Positions 1-13,700 of a stretch of DNA of 60,000 nucleotides are shown here, piece by piece; positions within the stretch are counted from its first letter, which is position 1; the number at the start of each line of letters is the position of its first letter. The position numbers and the translations under genes are program-made. The stretch comes from Owenia fusiformis (Eukaryota > Annelida > Polychaeta > Sabellida > Oweniidae). Location of the stretch: the NCBI GenBank assembly GCA_903813345.2, contig CAIIXF020000001.1, positions 13,103,915 through 13,163,914 on the forward strand. The letters run 5' to 3'. The notes beneath the pieces were generated by a model that worked only from the letters and a program-made list of their open reading frames with translations, ran no database searches and was not told the DNA's origin.

Positions 1-1600
1 ATATGAATGTGCCGTTCGTGTAGGAAGTTCAAATACACTTTCTAAACCTTTTAATGTCATGCAGGGCGTCCACCAAGGGGGTGTCCTATCTATGCTATTT
101 TATCAGTTGTACATGGCTGACCTTATTCAGGATCTATGTGAAATGAATATAGGTGGCCACATTGATGATGTAAATTGTGTATGTCCTTCTTATGCGGATG
201 ACATGACCATTATTGCCACAAATCAAAAGGATATGCAACTTATGTTAAACGCTGCCTTTGAACATAGTAGAAGATGGCGATATGAAATCCATCCAGCGAA
301 ATGTAACTTTCTGACATTTAATGATATGGTCACTGATTCAAGTGTTAAAGGTCATGTCGTTCTCAAGATAGGTGACACGAGAATTCCAAAGGTCAATTTC
401 ACTGTTCATGTTGGTATTCCAATATCTAGTAAAAATGATATCTCACAATATGTTAATGATCGCTGCACTAGTGGTAAGCGAAAATTCTGCTCACTTTTGG
501 GACTGGGGCACAAAACAGGTGGTTTGTCACCCTTAACAGCATCAAAACTGTACTGGGCCTTTTCTATTCCAACCATGCTGTTTGGGGCACCAGTTATAAA
601 TTACCAAGCGTCAGATGTTGAAAAGCTTGAATTGACTCATAGGGAGATTGGCAAACGTATCCAATTTTTCCCCAAAACCTCAGCCAATCCTAGTGCAACG
701 ATGCCGTTGGGATGGTTGTCAATAGACGGCTATATTACAGTGTTGCAGATGATGTATCTCTGGAGTTTACTTAGGTTTAATAATATTTACAGGGATATAA
801 CTATAACACGGTTAGTAAAGATGTTTCATGTCACTTATGACAACCATGCCGATATTTTCTCTCCTATCCGGCGCATTTTCCTTAAGACCAAAATGCTAGG
901 AATTGAAAATCTGGTTAAAAATGCGCTGGACTCTGGATATCTTCCGTCGAAGAGGTCATGGAGACTGCAAATTGTCAATGCTGTAAGATCCGTCGAGGTC
1001 AAGCAATTTTTCTTGCAATGCTCATGTTATGGCAAACTTTCATACCTACGTGACTATGTCACAGACTTAAAACCTTGCATATGGTGGTTGATTTGTCAGA
1101 AATATCCTAAATGTCAAAGCCAGTGTAAAACTATGATGCAATTGATATGTAACGCCCATGTATTAAATACGAACAACTTCAATGGTTCAAAACGATGTAT
1201 ATTGTGTAACCTCTGTGAAACTGAAACAATTGAACATTTTATATTAAGATGCCCTATGTATGAACCATATAGGCATAACATATTTGAAGCCCTTGGCTGT
1301 CGTGGTGACAGTATGGGTGTTATTATGAAGAAAGTTTTAGGTCTCTCAGATGTTTCATGTGAGACGTTAATAATTGTATCATCATGTGTACACAAAATGT
1401 ACAATCACAGAGCCAACCTGTTGGCTCTGCTTGACACATAATTTCTCTATCACTTCATTTTCATGTTTTCCAAAACAACAACTTTTTTATCACATAATTT
1501 AATCTTATCCTTGTATTTTATATTTTATATGTAAACCATATGTATACTAAAATGTATTCTCTCATATAAATGAGGCAATAAATATACAATACAATACAAA
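1..1600 (+). mobile_element. Non-LTR (LINE-type) retrotransposon, 3' part
   Basis: The 3' portion of a LINE. An open reverse-transcriptase frame enters from the left edge and stops at 1439-1441. An AT-rich 3' tail of about 160 bp follows, with an AATAAA near 1577 and a terminal run of ACAAT pentanucleotides ending near 1600. Ending in a short simple repeat rather than poly(A) is usual for several LINE clades. The element lies just upstream of a NIPBL exon (1741), so it sits in a NIPBL intron in the sense direction. Its 5' end and any target-site duplication are outside the window. Confidence 0.88.
2..1441 (+). CDS. LINE reverse transcriptase, C-terminal part (partial)
   Basis: Second half of a LINE ORF2-like polyprotein. 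The frame is open to base 2, so the ATG at 59 is internal and the true N-terminus (endonuclease and first RT blocks) is missing. Counting from that ATG, residues 2-10 (QGVHQGGVL) match the RT motif before the catalytic core, and residues 45-48 are the catalytic YADD box. Near residues 380-400 is a C-x2-C-x6-H-x4-C knuckle (CNLC, then H and C), typical of LINE C-termini. The frame has no stops, so this copy is young or was active recently. It is a retrotransposition enzyme and not part of the host gene around it. I cannot assign the clade. Confidence 0.9.
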   Translation, partial: YECAVRVGSSNTLSKPFNVMQGVHQGGVLSMLFYQLYMADLIQDLCEMNIGGHIDDVNCVCPSYADDMTIIATNQKDMQLMLNAAFEHSRRWRYEIHPAKCNFLTFNDMVTDSSVKGHVVLKIGDTRIPKVNFTVHVGIPISSKNDISQYVNDRCTSGKRKFCSLLGLGHKTGGLSPLTASKLYWAFSIPTMLFGAPVINYQASDVEKLELTHREIGKRIQFFPKTSANPSATMPLGWLSIDGYITVLQMMYLWSLLRFNNIYRDITITRLVKMFHVTYDNHADIFSPIRRIFLKTKMLGIENLVKNALDSGYLPSKRSWRLQIVNAVRSVEVKQFFLQCSCYGKLSYLRDYVTDLKPCIWWLICQKYPKCQSQCKTMMQLICNAHVLNTNNFNGSKRCILCNLCETETIEHFILRCPMYEPYRHNIFEALGCRGDSMGVIMKKVLGLSDVSCETLIIVSSCVHKMYNHRANLLALLDT

Positions 1601-1740
1601 GGATGAATTTAAAGTTTGACTGCTCACATCCCTCCTAGACCAGGGTCACCAGGGCCTAATATGTACATTTGAATATCAAACATGACCCCAATTAAGTATT
1701 GAACTGATATTCAACAAATTGTATTATTTTGTGTTCATAG

Positions 1741-4700
1741 CTTGATGATGGCTTAGACAGAACTGAGAAGTTACAGAAAGCCATGCTGAATTACTTGGTC
1801 TTCAATGGACAGAATGATCCTTCTCTCTTGGTAAGTTTTCTGCCTGCAATGAATTTGTCCAGTTATTTCTGAACATTTTGTTTGGCCTGCCTGCACCAAA
1901 TCGAGAATTAGAAAATAACAATGCTCTCTGTTGAAAAATTGAATCTTCTATTAGTTGAGAATTAGAAAACACATTATTGATTAATTGAATATTAGGGATT
2001 TTTGATACCTCACTTGCTGATCTCTGAATTGAATTTCACATATAATGACACACATACTCAAACTCAGAATATTTGAGCCTGTGTTTATTATTGGCTTATT
2101 TTATATTCAAATTCCAGTTTGCAAGATCATTCTACATATCCCAGTGGTTTAGAGATACAACTGTAGAAATGGAGAAAAGGATCAAAAGCAAGAGTAATGA
2201 TGATTCATTTGAACCTGATGAAGATGCTGAGGATGAAACTGAGATGGTCCAGAGAGCTGAGAGAAGGAAACGGTTCCTCCTTGAACAGATCAATGTGAAT
2301 GTGGGTGCCTTGGCTAATACTAGGTAAGACCTCCCATATTTAGGTGAATAATAGATAAGTCAAGCAGTGTACTCATGCATTATTTTGCATTTAATTTGGA
2401 ACTGGACCAGAATTCAACAATTAAACCCAATGTAGTGTCTTGTAACACATTATGTAGTCAACAAATGCATCCATTTAATATTGCTTTTAATGTTCGCCCA
2501 GAGAATACTCAAGATACCCAGTTGTAATGTCAGTTCAGTTTCCTAGAGGACAGACTGATATCTTTTATTTGTATTTTGTTTTTCAGGCCAACCAGTAATT
2601 TGGAGCTAGACGATGCTTGCTTTGTGGCAAGATTCTTGGCCTCCAACAGACCATTCTCACACAGCTTTGACATATACCTCACACAGGTAAATGCTATTTT
2701 CGTTCATTCAACCTCTATAAATTTTACCAAATGAATTTCACTTGTTTATTAAGTACTAGTTTTTTACTACAAGTTTTATTTTCCAAAAATCATACAGTTT
2801 TCTTGTGAGATTCAGTTTTAAATTCAGTTTTTTATATATCTTTGAAAGATACCTCTGTCCTGGCTTCTAAACTAGATGTTATTTATTCAGTAGTAAATAT
2901 GAATAAGCAATTTCTTGTTGAATGTTTCAGATACTACGTGTACTGAGTGAGACTGCAGTTGCTGTCAGGACAAAGGCAATGAAATGTCTTACTGCAGTGG
3001 TTGAAGCAGATCCATCTATTCTTGCTAGGGTAAGAGAACACTTGAATATCAATGTAGCAAGATGATTTTATATATCAGATTTCTTTATTAATGCCCTGGT
3101 TTTAATTTGAATCATCTGTTCTTGTGCAATTTTCAAATAATATTTGAAATTCGTGATATGTTTTATTCTATTTATTAGACTGACATGCAGAAGGGTGTCC
3201 ATGGACGCTTCCTGGATCAGTCCACATCTGTGAGAGAGGCAGCTATAGAACTTGTTGGCAAATTTATCATAATCAAACCTGAACTTACTCCACAGTATTA
3301 TGACATGTTGGCGGATAGAATCCTGGTAAGTTGAACACTCAGGTAAACAACCTACAACATGGAGAACACTGTGATTGGGTTGAATGAATAAATTAAATAA
3401 TGAAATGAATCATTTGAGAACAGTAAAGGGTGCTTCACAGGTAGACTGTAAATTTATAATTGACAAGTCAAAATGGAGCATTTAGATTGTACCAACAATA
3501 TAAATAGAATAAAATGTATAATAATTTCAAATTATGTTGATAATTTCAGGATACTGGTATAAGTGTCAGGAAGAGAGTGATCAAAATATTCAGAGACATT
3601 TGTGTAGAACAGCCAGACTTTAACAAGATCCCAGAGATGTGTGTTAAAATGATCAGACGTGTCAATGATGAAGAGGGCATTAAGGTGAGTTACTTGATAA
3701 ACATGCTTATAATAAAAAGGCATTAAAGTGAGTTGGGTTATTTGATAAACATGTCATTGTCATGAAAAATTTATTAAGGTGAGATATTTGATAAACTTAT
3801 CAATGATGTTTAGGGTCTTTGGTCAGCATCTTTAACAAATGGCAGGTAATGATATTTTGCTTGTTAATACCTTGTTCAGTGATATATCCCTCAAGTCTTT
3901 ATTTTATCTTACAACTATTTTTTAGAAACTTGTGAATGAAGTATTTCAAACAATGTGGTTCACAACAGTGAGGGAACGAGATACAGCCAAGCTGTTACAG
4001 AAAGTGCTCAACATTACTGAGGTTGTGGCAGCATGCAGAGATACTGGCTTTGAATGGCTTGAACAGCTCTTAGAAGGGGTAAGTGATGCAACATTTTATA
4101 TACGATAGTCTGTCTGATCTAAACATAAAGAAAGCACCAGATAAGTCTGATTTCAATGTAAAATAATCATTAATGGTGTCCGATTTCAATGTAAAATGAT
4201 CACAAACTATATTTCTTATCCAATTTGAATCAAGTAACAATTTTTAGTGAATTGTCTCATTTCAAATTAAAATGATCCAAGCTATGTCTGATCAATTTAA
4301 ATCAAGCCACAATTTCTGGTTTCAGATTAAAAATTCACCAGCATTAACTGATAATATAATAAATTAAAGATTCTGTATTTGTTATTTTAGCTGTTCAAGA
4401 AGGAAGAGAATACAAGTGGCAAGCCAGTAGAGCATGCATGCAGGCAGATTGTGGACTGTCTCATTGACAATGTACTGGCTTTAGAGGAGAAAAATGCAGG
4501 TAAGTCATTGCAAAACCATTTTATTTATAAAGAACAGAAAGCAAGCTTATATGATTAATAATTGAAATGTGAAGGATTATGTTATTAAAGAGAATGTCTT
4601 GACACTCTACCATTTATGGAGTTTATAGTTTGCAATTAAGGTCTGATTACTTATTTTATGGATGACATTAGATATAGGGAAATCAGTAATCCAATTAGAG

Positions 4701-7700
4701 GAAACAATAATAGACTGATAATCATTATATTGTATCAATGTTTCAGACACTGCAAAGAAGGCAGGGAACAGTCCAAGACTCGTGTCCTGTCTTTCTACAC
4801 TCTACTTGTTCAGTAAGATGAAACCTGATCTGATGGTGGCTCATGCTACAACACTACAGCCTTATCTAGAGATAAAATGTAATGTAAGTACACATGTGCT
4901 ATTATTCATAAATGGAATGTAATATAGTAAAGATTCAGTGACAGATCTCAGGTTTTTTGAGGCAACAGACCTGGAAGTAAAAAGTCCTGGATTTCAAATT
5001 GTTTTATTATGGAACATGGCAGTATCATACATTTGGATCTTCTGTATCGTAATTTATAGTTCTTTGTTAAAATTGATTGGCAGTTGGTGTTTGTTTGGTG
5101 TATGTAACAAAAGGCAGGTGGTAACATTTTGCATGTTAATGCCTTGTCGAATTGTTGTGTTTTACCTGCTATATTTGGAGTATTAATATCATGCTTTTCA
5201 GACTCAAGGAGACTTTCTGGTGCTGCATAATGTTGCAAGAATCCTGGAGCTAGTGGTTCCTCTCATGTCAAACCCCAGTGAGAGTTTCCTATCTCAGCTA
5301 GAGGAAGATCTCATGAAACTCATCCTCAAACATGGAATGATGGTAAGTTAACAATAATACAGTGTAGTATAAGAGGTAATGGGTTTAGCATGGGCAGCAG
5401 TGCTTAAATACATCAAGTCATGGGCTAGATAAGGTTTAGAGTTATTCATTGCCAGTGAGCCAAGATTGGTTTTCAACTTGCCACTAGAACTGAATTCATT
5501 GAGTTGTTATACACTTGGGTGAATTTAATGAGACCTGGTCTGTGAATTATAAACTTGTTGGCTTCACTCTTTGATGACTCTTAGTGGTGAAATTTGCCAG
5601 AAAAATGCCACTCTGGGAGAAAATGTAAAAATGCCACTGTGATATACTGGCAAAATTGAGGGAATATTGTAAAAATTAAAAACTCACCCCAAAGAAGAAC
5701 TGACATTCAAGTTGCACCACTAATGACTCTCTCAGCTCCTTGTCACTTGTTCCTCCATAAAAAATAATCACGTTAATCAAACTCATTGAGCTACACTGGG
5801 GTGAATCTAATGAGAGACCTGGCCTGGGAATTTTAACCTTGTGGGCTTCACATTTCTGTGACTCTACCAACTCCTCGTCACTTGTTCTGTTTAAATTACT
5901 ACGTATTGATCGTTGATTAACATAACGAGTAGGGACTCTAATGAATGTCTAGATATTTACATCTTATATTTTAAAATAATGAATACTACCTCCTTACTGG
6001 ATTTAGAAGTAATGCATTGTGCAGCTTTACTTCCTTGCCTTGTTTTACTGAAATGTTGTACTTTATTTGTAGGTGCTACAGAGCTGTGTCAGCTGTCTCG
6101 GGGGTGTGGTCAACAAGGTCACCAAGAACTTCAAACTAGTCAAAGACTGCTTCCAAAAATTCTTTGGTAAGTAGTTTATCACTTGTTTGAAATATTGAAA
6201 ATATCCATCATATAAAAATGAGTGTATCTGGACTGTCTCACAGTGCATCTAGAAATGATGTACCAAACCAATAAATCTTTTGTAATTTGTTATAGGGCTA
6301 TAGGGTTTAAACACATTTTTATCTTTATTGAGTTATATACATTAAAAGTATATGTTAAAGTTGAATTAGATGAACTAGTAGAACATGAGACAGTAGCATT
6401 ATTAATTTTTAAACATGAGACAGTAGCATTATTATGTTACCATCACAAACATATATTGTTGTAGTCTTCAACTTTTTGTGGATGGTGTTTTGTGGTTGGT
6501 GTCTGTAACAAATGGTAGGTGGTGACATTTATCATTAAATCTTGAATGTGAATAAATGCAGCATTTTGATTGGGCAGTATATAACTATGGATTATTTTGC
6601 AGGTGTTGTATCTAAACTAATGGCAGAACATAAAAGGAATCCACAAAGTGAATTCCTCATAAAGAGCATCCCTACATTACTGCGGTCACTGTTCACTGTC
6701 GGGCTTTTGTGCAAACATTTTGATTTTGACTCCACAGAGATGGGAGAAACAAGTGTTTCTATTAAGGACAGAGTGTTTGACGTAATGATGTATTTTACCC
6801 AACATGAAGATGAAAACATCAAACACAAGGCCCTAACTGGATTAGGTGAGTTAACAAGTATAAAGGGATGATGATTTCAAGATCAGAATGTGTGAACGCA
6901 TTTTCAGCAAATCACTGACATTTCAACATTTCCAAGATTCTTAAATTAAACATCAACACAAGTAATTTTTTAACGATCAGATTTCATCAGTATCGACATC
7001 ACCTCCATAAAAAATTCATTTATATTGCATCATTGATTATTTTTGTAAAGTTTTTGAAATGGATCTTTATGTGTAGGGTTCCTGGTTGTCCGGCATTATG
7101 ACTTTATGCTTGGTAAGACTCTAAGGGACTACTACCACTACCTGCTCATGCACAAGGATGCCTCTATCAAGTTGAAGTGCCAGGTGCTACGTAATCTACA
7201 TCTCTATCTAATAGAAGAGGAGTTACAGATGATGATCTCAGACCAAGAATGTAAGATTTCTTTATAATTCAATCAATTACAAGCCGAGTATGATAAACAA
7301 ATTAATGTGATGATGATACAGACTTTTTTAAATTAAACATTTAGATATTAGCGAGTTTAAGCTTGCATATAAAATCGAAACTCCAACCTATATGTATTAC
7401 TGATCACCCATACAAATGCATTATTTAAATATTTTCCGTTCACATTTAGGTTGTGAAAAGCATTGCAAGCTTAAACTCCCTATTGCTTAACTGCTCATAA
7501 ATGATTCTTGTTTTAAGGGAAAAAACATGCAGAAGCTGAAGACTTGAAGGAAATGGGTGATATCCAGTCAGGAATGGCAAGTACAGTGATGCAGATCTAC
7601 CTGAAACAAGTGCTTGATTCATTCATTCACATTAATGCCCAGGTGCGCTTGGCTGCATTGAGTGTCATACAGCTAGTCATGAGGCAAGGCCTTGTCCACC

Positions 7701-10700
7701 CTGTACAGTGTGTGCCATATCTCATTGCCATAGGAACAGACACTGACCCCACCATAAGGATCAAGTCAGACCAACAACTGCAGGAAATTGATAAGAAATA
7801 CCCAGGATTTGTTCAGGTGAGGAAATCTACATCTACATCAATAATTCGCATTTAAAGCAGATATATAATTTAACAGTGATATAATTTGAGTAGAATACAA
7901 TTTTAACCTTAACATTTAAAAAAAATAGATCACTGAAATGTACACTGAAATCATGAAACACTTCTCCTAGCTATCCACTTCTTCTCACTTATTGCTGGAA
8001 GTTGTAGATGTAATAACAGGCTACACAGAGAAAATCAACATTAGACATTAATATTTGGGCGTTCAATAAGTATTTAAGTAATCCCACCAAAAATTTCTTT
8101 ATGTGTAGGAGAGTTATTTAAAATGCAAGTCCTACTTGACCTATTAATCTTCCCCAAAAATTGTTACTTCAGGCTTAAAACAGTCATTTAACATGGATAT
8201 TACTTACATGCAGATCCAAGTATTTTATTTCGTTGTAAATTAAAACTTAATCTTGTTTACTCACATGGTTCCAGATGAAATCCCTTGCTGGGATTAAGAT
8301 GTCTTACAAGCTCCAGCAGCTAATACAGCAAGACCTGGTTGAGCCTGTACGTGGAAATAGACCTGATGACCAACATCAAACTGAACAGAACATTGCAGTG
8401 AATGGTTACCTCTATAGCTTGTTGAGAACTAATCGGGCTCATAGACGTGCCTTCCTAACGTCACTTCTTCATCTGTTTGATGACACAACGGTAAGAAACT
8501 TATTTAATAATGGGATGATTATAACTTCTCCCATGTCTCTGAAGTTTAAACTGGAAACTAAATCAATCTTAATAGATATAAAATACAATTGTATCTCATT
8601 TTTTCTTTAATCTTGTTTGTTAATCTTGTATCTTGAAGCAAGAAATTTATTCTGTACATAGTGAAGCATGTGTTATATTATTTACCTGGTTCTATGATGC
8701 AACTTCTAATTCCCACATGTTCTACAATTTCAGAGAGCGCCTCTTGCTGAATTATTGTATGTTGCTGACAACATGGCATATTTCCCATTCCAACACCAAG
8801 ATGAGCCACTCTTTGTCATACACACCATTGACATCACTGTCTCAGTGTCTGGAGAAAATATTATGCAGTCCTTCAAGGAAGTGAGTATCTGTTCTAATTT
8901 GTAGCATTGCTCTGTATAGAATACTTTGGATTGTCTTGCTTAATGGCTGAAAGGTGCGTTCAATGGGAGGGGGTAAAAATCAGGCACTTGTCAATAATTG
9001 AACTACAAATTGATTTGTGATTGTCTCTCTGTGTATATTCTAGGAACTGTATCCAGATGTTCAGGAGAATGAACATGGTACAAAAGTATTTGATGATGAT
9101 GATGAAGACCTGGACACTATTCTTGGTAAGAATTCACTCTACGTTTGTGATGTGGGCAAAATGAGCCAAACATGTTCAGGTTGAAAGAGACAGGTTGTGC
9201 AAATCTTCACATACATTCCAGGAGCCTGACATAAGTACAGTGACTCACAACCAAAGTTAAGATTTTCAAGATGGACCAAGTGTAACAAAATCTTCACGCT
9301 TCTTTTCATTTGAAGATCTTGATTCTAGTACTTATGTCTTACATTTTTATTAGCTCACATGGTGAGCTTTTGCAATCACTCACTTGTCCGTCTCTCTGTA
9401 CGTGCGTCCGTCCGTCAACAATAGTGGCACATTTTAAAACCTCTGTCGATAAGATTCCTGTTTTAAGTTATTTCTGTTCAACATCAATACAGAAAACTCC
9501 CCTATGACTCCTGGTTCAAAAGCTCGCCTATTTTCAAAATGGCCGCCATTTTTGTCTCGCGAAATTCACTTTTGACCGATATCCTAGCTTTACAAATAAT
9601 TTCAGGTGTCCTGCATTGTAAAAATCCATGTTAATGTAAAGAGTAGTTGTATGAAATAATTTTGTTACAAAAAATTATATCCATTTTTTTATTTTCAGCC
9701 ATTTTAGTTAACATTGATTTGCCCATCTGACTCAAAAAAAAACACTTCTTTCAACAATAGTGGCACGTTTTAAAACCTCTGTCGATAGGGTTCCTGTTTT
9801 AAGTTTTTTCTGTTCAACATCAATACAGAAAACTCCCCTATGACTCCTGGTTCAAAAGCTCGCCTATTTTCAAAATGGCTGCCATTTTTGTCTCGCGAAA
9901 TTCACTTTTGACCCATTTCCTAGCTTTACAAGTAATATCAGGTGTCCTGCATTGTTAAAAGCCATGTCAATGTATAGAGTAGTTGTATGAAATAATTTTG
10001 TTACAAAAAATCAGCAAAAAATTATATCCATTTTTTTATAACATTGATTTGAAATAGTGGCATGTTTTAAAACCTCTGTAGATAGGGTTCCTGTTTTAAG
10101 TTTTTTCTGTTCAACATCAATACAGAAAACTCCCCTATGACTCCTGGTTCAAAAGCTCCCTATTTTCAAAATGGCCGCCATTTTTGTTCCGCAAAATTCA
10201 CTTTTGGCCCATTTCCTAGCTTTACAAATAATTTCAGGTGTCCTGCATTGTAAAAAACCATGTCACTGTAAAGAGGTACTAATTTAAAAATTTTATATGT
10301 GGCTACTTAAAAGCGTATTCATTCTTCTGATGACAACTTGGCTAGTGAGCAACCATTTTGAAAATGGTGGCCTTTCTTATGGGTGTTATTTTACGATATT
10401 TGCTATATATTTTGTTTGTAAAAATGCCAGCCATTTCTGTTCAATGGGATACGCTACGCTTTGGCATTGCCGTTGTTCTGGTTTTGATTATTTTTTGTAT
10501 AGCGCATGGAAACTAAATTTAAAAAGTGAGCAATGTCATTAGTATTGTGATAATAATGTCCCTTATACCTATATATTACAGGTCGTGTAGACCATTGTTG
10601 CCCGATTTATAGCAAAAACATTGACTTTTGCACGTTGGTGATGATGTGCCTTTTTTAACAGATCTGATGTCTTAGAAGGGTATCAGTTCAAAAAAATACT

Positions 10701-13700
10701 AGATGACCTAACATATTTTGCCATGCACTGCACCTATTCATTTGGCAATTCAGTTGTAAATTTTCTCTTGAAAAAATAAATCTTCAAAAGTTGAGTTTTC
10801 TTGCAGAAATCGCCTTATCCATCATTTTTGTACGATCACCGGGCATGTGTAAGGCCAATATAATGTCTGCCTTTATAACACACTTTAAATTTTGTATTAA
10901 CTACTACTTTAAAACTTTGAAATAGCCAATCAAATAAAAAGTTTGTCTAGTTTCACATCTGGGTACTTCTAGATCGAGGTTAGTTTTAAAATTGGAAAAT
11001 ACAATTTTTTGCTTGATTCTTTTTGTTTTGATGGAATAAATTTGGTTTCCCAGAATAACCACTTTTTAGTATAATAGCAAATCAACTGATAAAATGTCAT
11101 TAAGTTCAAAAGTATTCAAAAGAATTTTCTTGACGCAAAATGTGCCTAGACGTGCATGCAAATCATTTGACGTCTATGAAATAATGTCAGGGTTACCAAG
11201 TATGTTAGCTAATAGCACTAATGTATATATAATCAATTATAATTCTAGTATAATTACTGAAGTAGTAATTGAAATCTACTGGTACTGTGGTTCATTTGGA
11301 AATTACAAATTATACGTTTCAGGTAGCATGAATTCCAAGTTATACCGTAGTGTGATAATGCATATCATTAAATCATATTATAATTGTAGTATATGGGAAG
11401 GGGCACTGAGAAGGGCAATCAGTGAATGACGCAGTTATGTTGTACAATATATAATCAGTAAATGACGCAGTTATGTGTATAAGTACACTACAGGGTACAT
11501 AAAAATTTTGAAAACATTGTAAATTAAAATATTCAGTGATACTTGTAAATCTGAGACTGCCTACCCCTACAATGAAGTGCTTCAACTAATCAACTTATAT
11601 TATAACCATCCTGCCGGGCCTGTTCTAGGGGTATTAGTGCTTGTTTAGAAGGCTTCTTTTTTACTAAATTGACCTTAGCAATATGTGACGCCATAGTGGC
11701 GTGCTGTAGTGTTGGGCCAATAATGATATTTCAGCCAAAAATGAGATATCGTTTGGTGCATATACTTTTCGTTCAGTGGCCGTCCGTTCTTGCTATTTCA
11801 GCCTTGGGCATAAACGGTGGTAATAATACTAATAACATTATTGTACTATTCTTCATGATTTTCTGTTTCATTCTTTCCACTTGTCAGTTTCCAGAATTTG
11901 ACAAACATTATAAGAGAATACATTTTAATGGATCTCTCCTGTATTACAGCAATGAAAAACGTCATATCCTGCCAAAATAGTGAAATATTAAGATATTTTG
12001 GCTAAAACAGAAGTCATGAAACCAAAACTACCTTAACTTTTTTGTTACCCTGTTCTTAGCTTATAAATTTTGCTGAAACAAGTATATGTACCATTATACC
12101 AAATCAACAATGAATATGCAACATACATGTATAGCTTTTATACTTCACATATTCAATAAATGAAAAGAAGCTGGAATTCAAAAAACTTCATATACATACT
12201 CGTACCATAGCAAGATAGATCAAATTGCATCATAATGATAAGTCTTGTCATTTTGATCAGTGTCTTTCTTCAGAAGTCACAACAATCTAACATCACCTCC
12301 ACAGATGTGATAAGTTTGGAACAATCTAATATCACAACCACAGATGCGATACGTTTGGAACAATCTAATATCACAACCACAGATGCGATACGTTTGGAAC
12401 AATCTAACATCACCTCCACAGATGTGATAAGTTTGGAACAATCTAATATCACAACCACAGATGCGATACGTTTGGAACAATCTAATATCACAACCACAGA
12501 TGTGATAAGTTTGGAAGAATTTAACATCACAACCACAGATGCGATACATTTGGAACAATATGACATCACAACCACAGATGCGATACGTTTGGAACAATCT
12601 AACACCACAACCACAGATGCGATATGTTTGGAACAATCTAATATCACAACCACAGATGAGATAAGTTTGGAAGAATTTAACATCACAACCACAGATGTGA
12701 TACGTTTGGAACAATCTAACATCACCTCCACAGATGTGATAAGTTTGGAACAATCTAATATCACAACCACAGTGGCGATACGTTTGGAACAATCTAATAT
12801 CACAACCACAGATGCGATACGTTTGGAACAATCTAATATCACAACCACAGATGCGATACGTTTGGAACAATCTAATATCACAACCACAGATGAGATAAGT
12901 TTGGAAGAATTTAACATCACAACCACAGATGTGATAAGTTTGGAACAATCTAATATCACAACCACAGATGCGATACGTTTGGAACAATCTAATATCACAA
13001 CCACAGATGCAATACGTTTGGAACAATCTTATATCACAACCACAGATGCGATTAGTTTGGAACAATCTAACATCACAACCACAGATGTCATAAGTTTGGA
13101 ACAATCTAATATTACAACCACAGATGCGATAAGTTTGGAACGATCTAGTATCACAACCACATATGTGATAAGTTTGGAACAATCTAACGTCACAGCCACA
13201 GATGAGACCGCGGCTATTCAGTCTTGGACTTTTGAAAGTGGTACTGAAAATCCTTGGATGACATCTTGTATGGTTGCACTGTTTAGCACTGTAAACAAAG
13301 CAAAACCTTACATAGAAAAGAAATACCCATGCAGTATTCCAAAAGATTTAGTGATTACCCGCCAGAATTATTATCCATTGGCTGATGCCTGTATGGCTAA
13401 GTATGACTATGTTGAAGAGGATGGTGTGTATGCTGTACTGCTAATTCCCCCTGAAGCTAACCACTATTGTAAACCAGATGTCCCATACTTTAGGCAAGTG
13501 ACCAATGAGCAGCTTGTAAAGGAGGCAGAGGAGGCAGCAAAAGATCAACAAAACTCATCTGTTCCAACCATATTTGTCTGTATACAAGGCACAACTGGAA
13601 TTGATCAAGATGCATATTTGACAATAACTTGCAAAATTGAGAATGAAACAGAATTGACCGATGAGATTGTGATGAAACATTGTATGATGAGACCTGGGTG

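Noticed and set aside
11669-11980. 103-codon ORF upstream of the GPCR
   Set aside because: No recognisable motif, no canonical ATG start, no splice support, and it stops before the receptor start.
12270-13182. Two long antisense ORFs (244 and 301 codons) over the GPCR repeat
   Set aside because: They exist only because a stop-free 39-bp unit is repeated in frame. The plus-strand frame continues into a real seven-helix receptor; the minus-strand frames end with the repeat.
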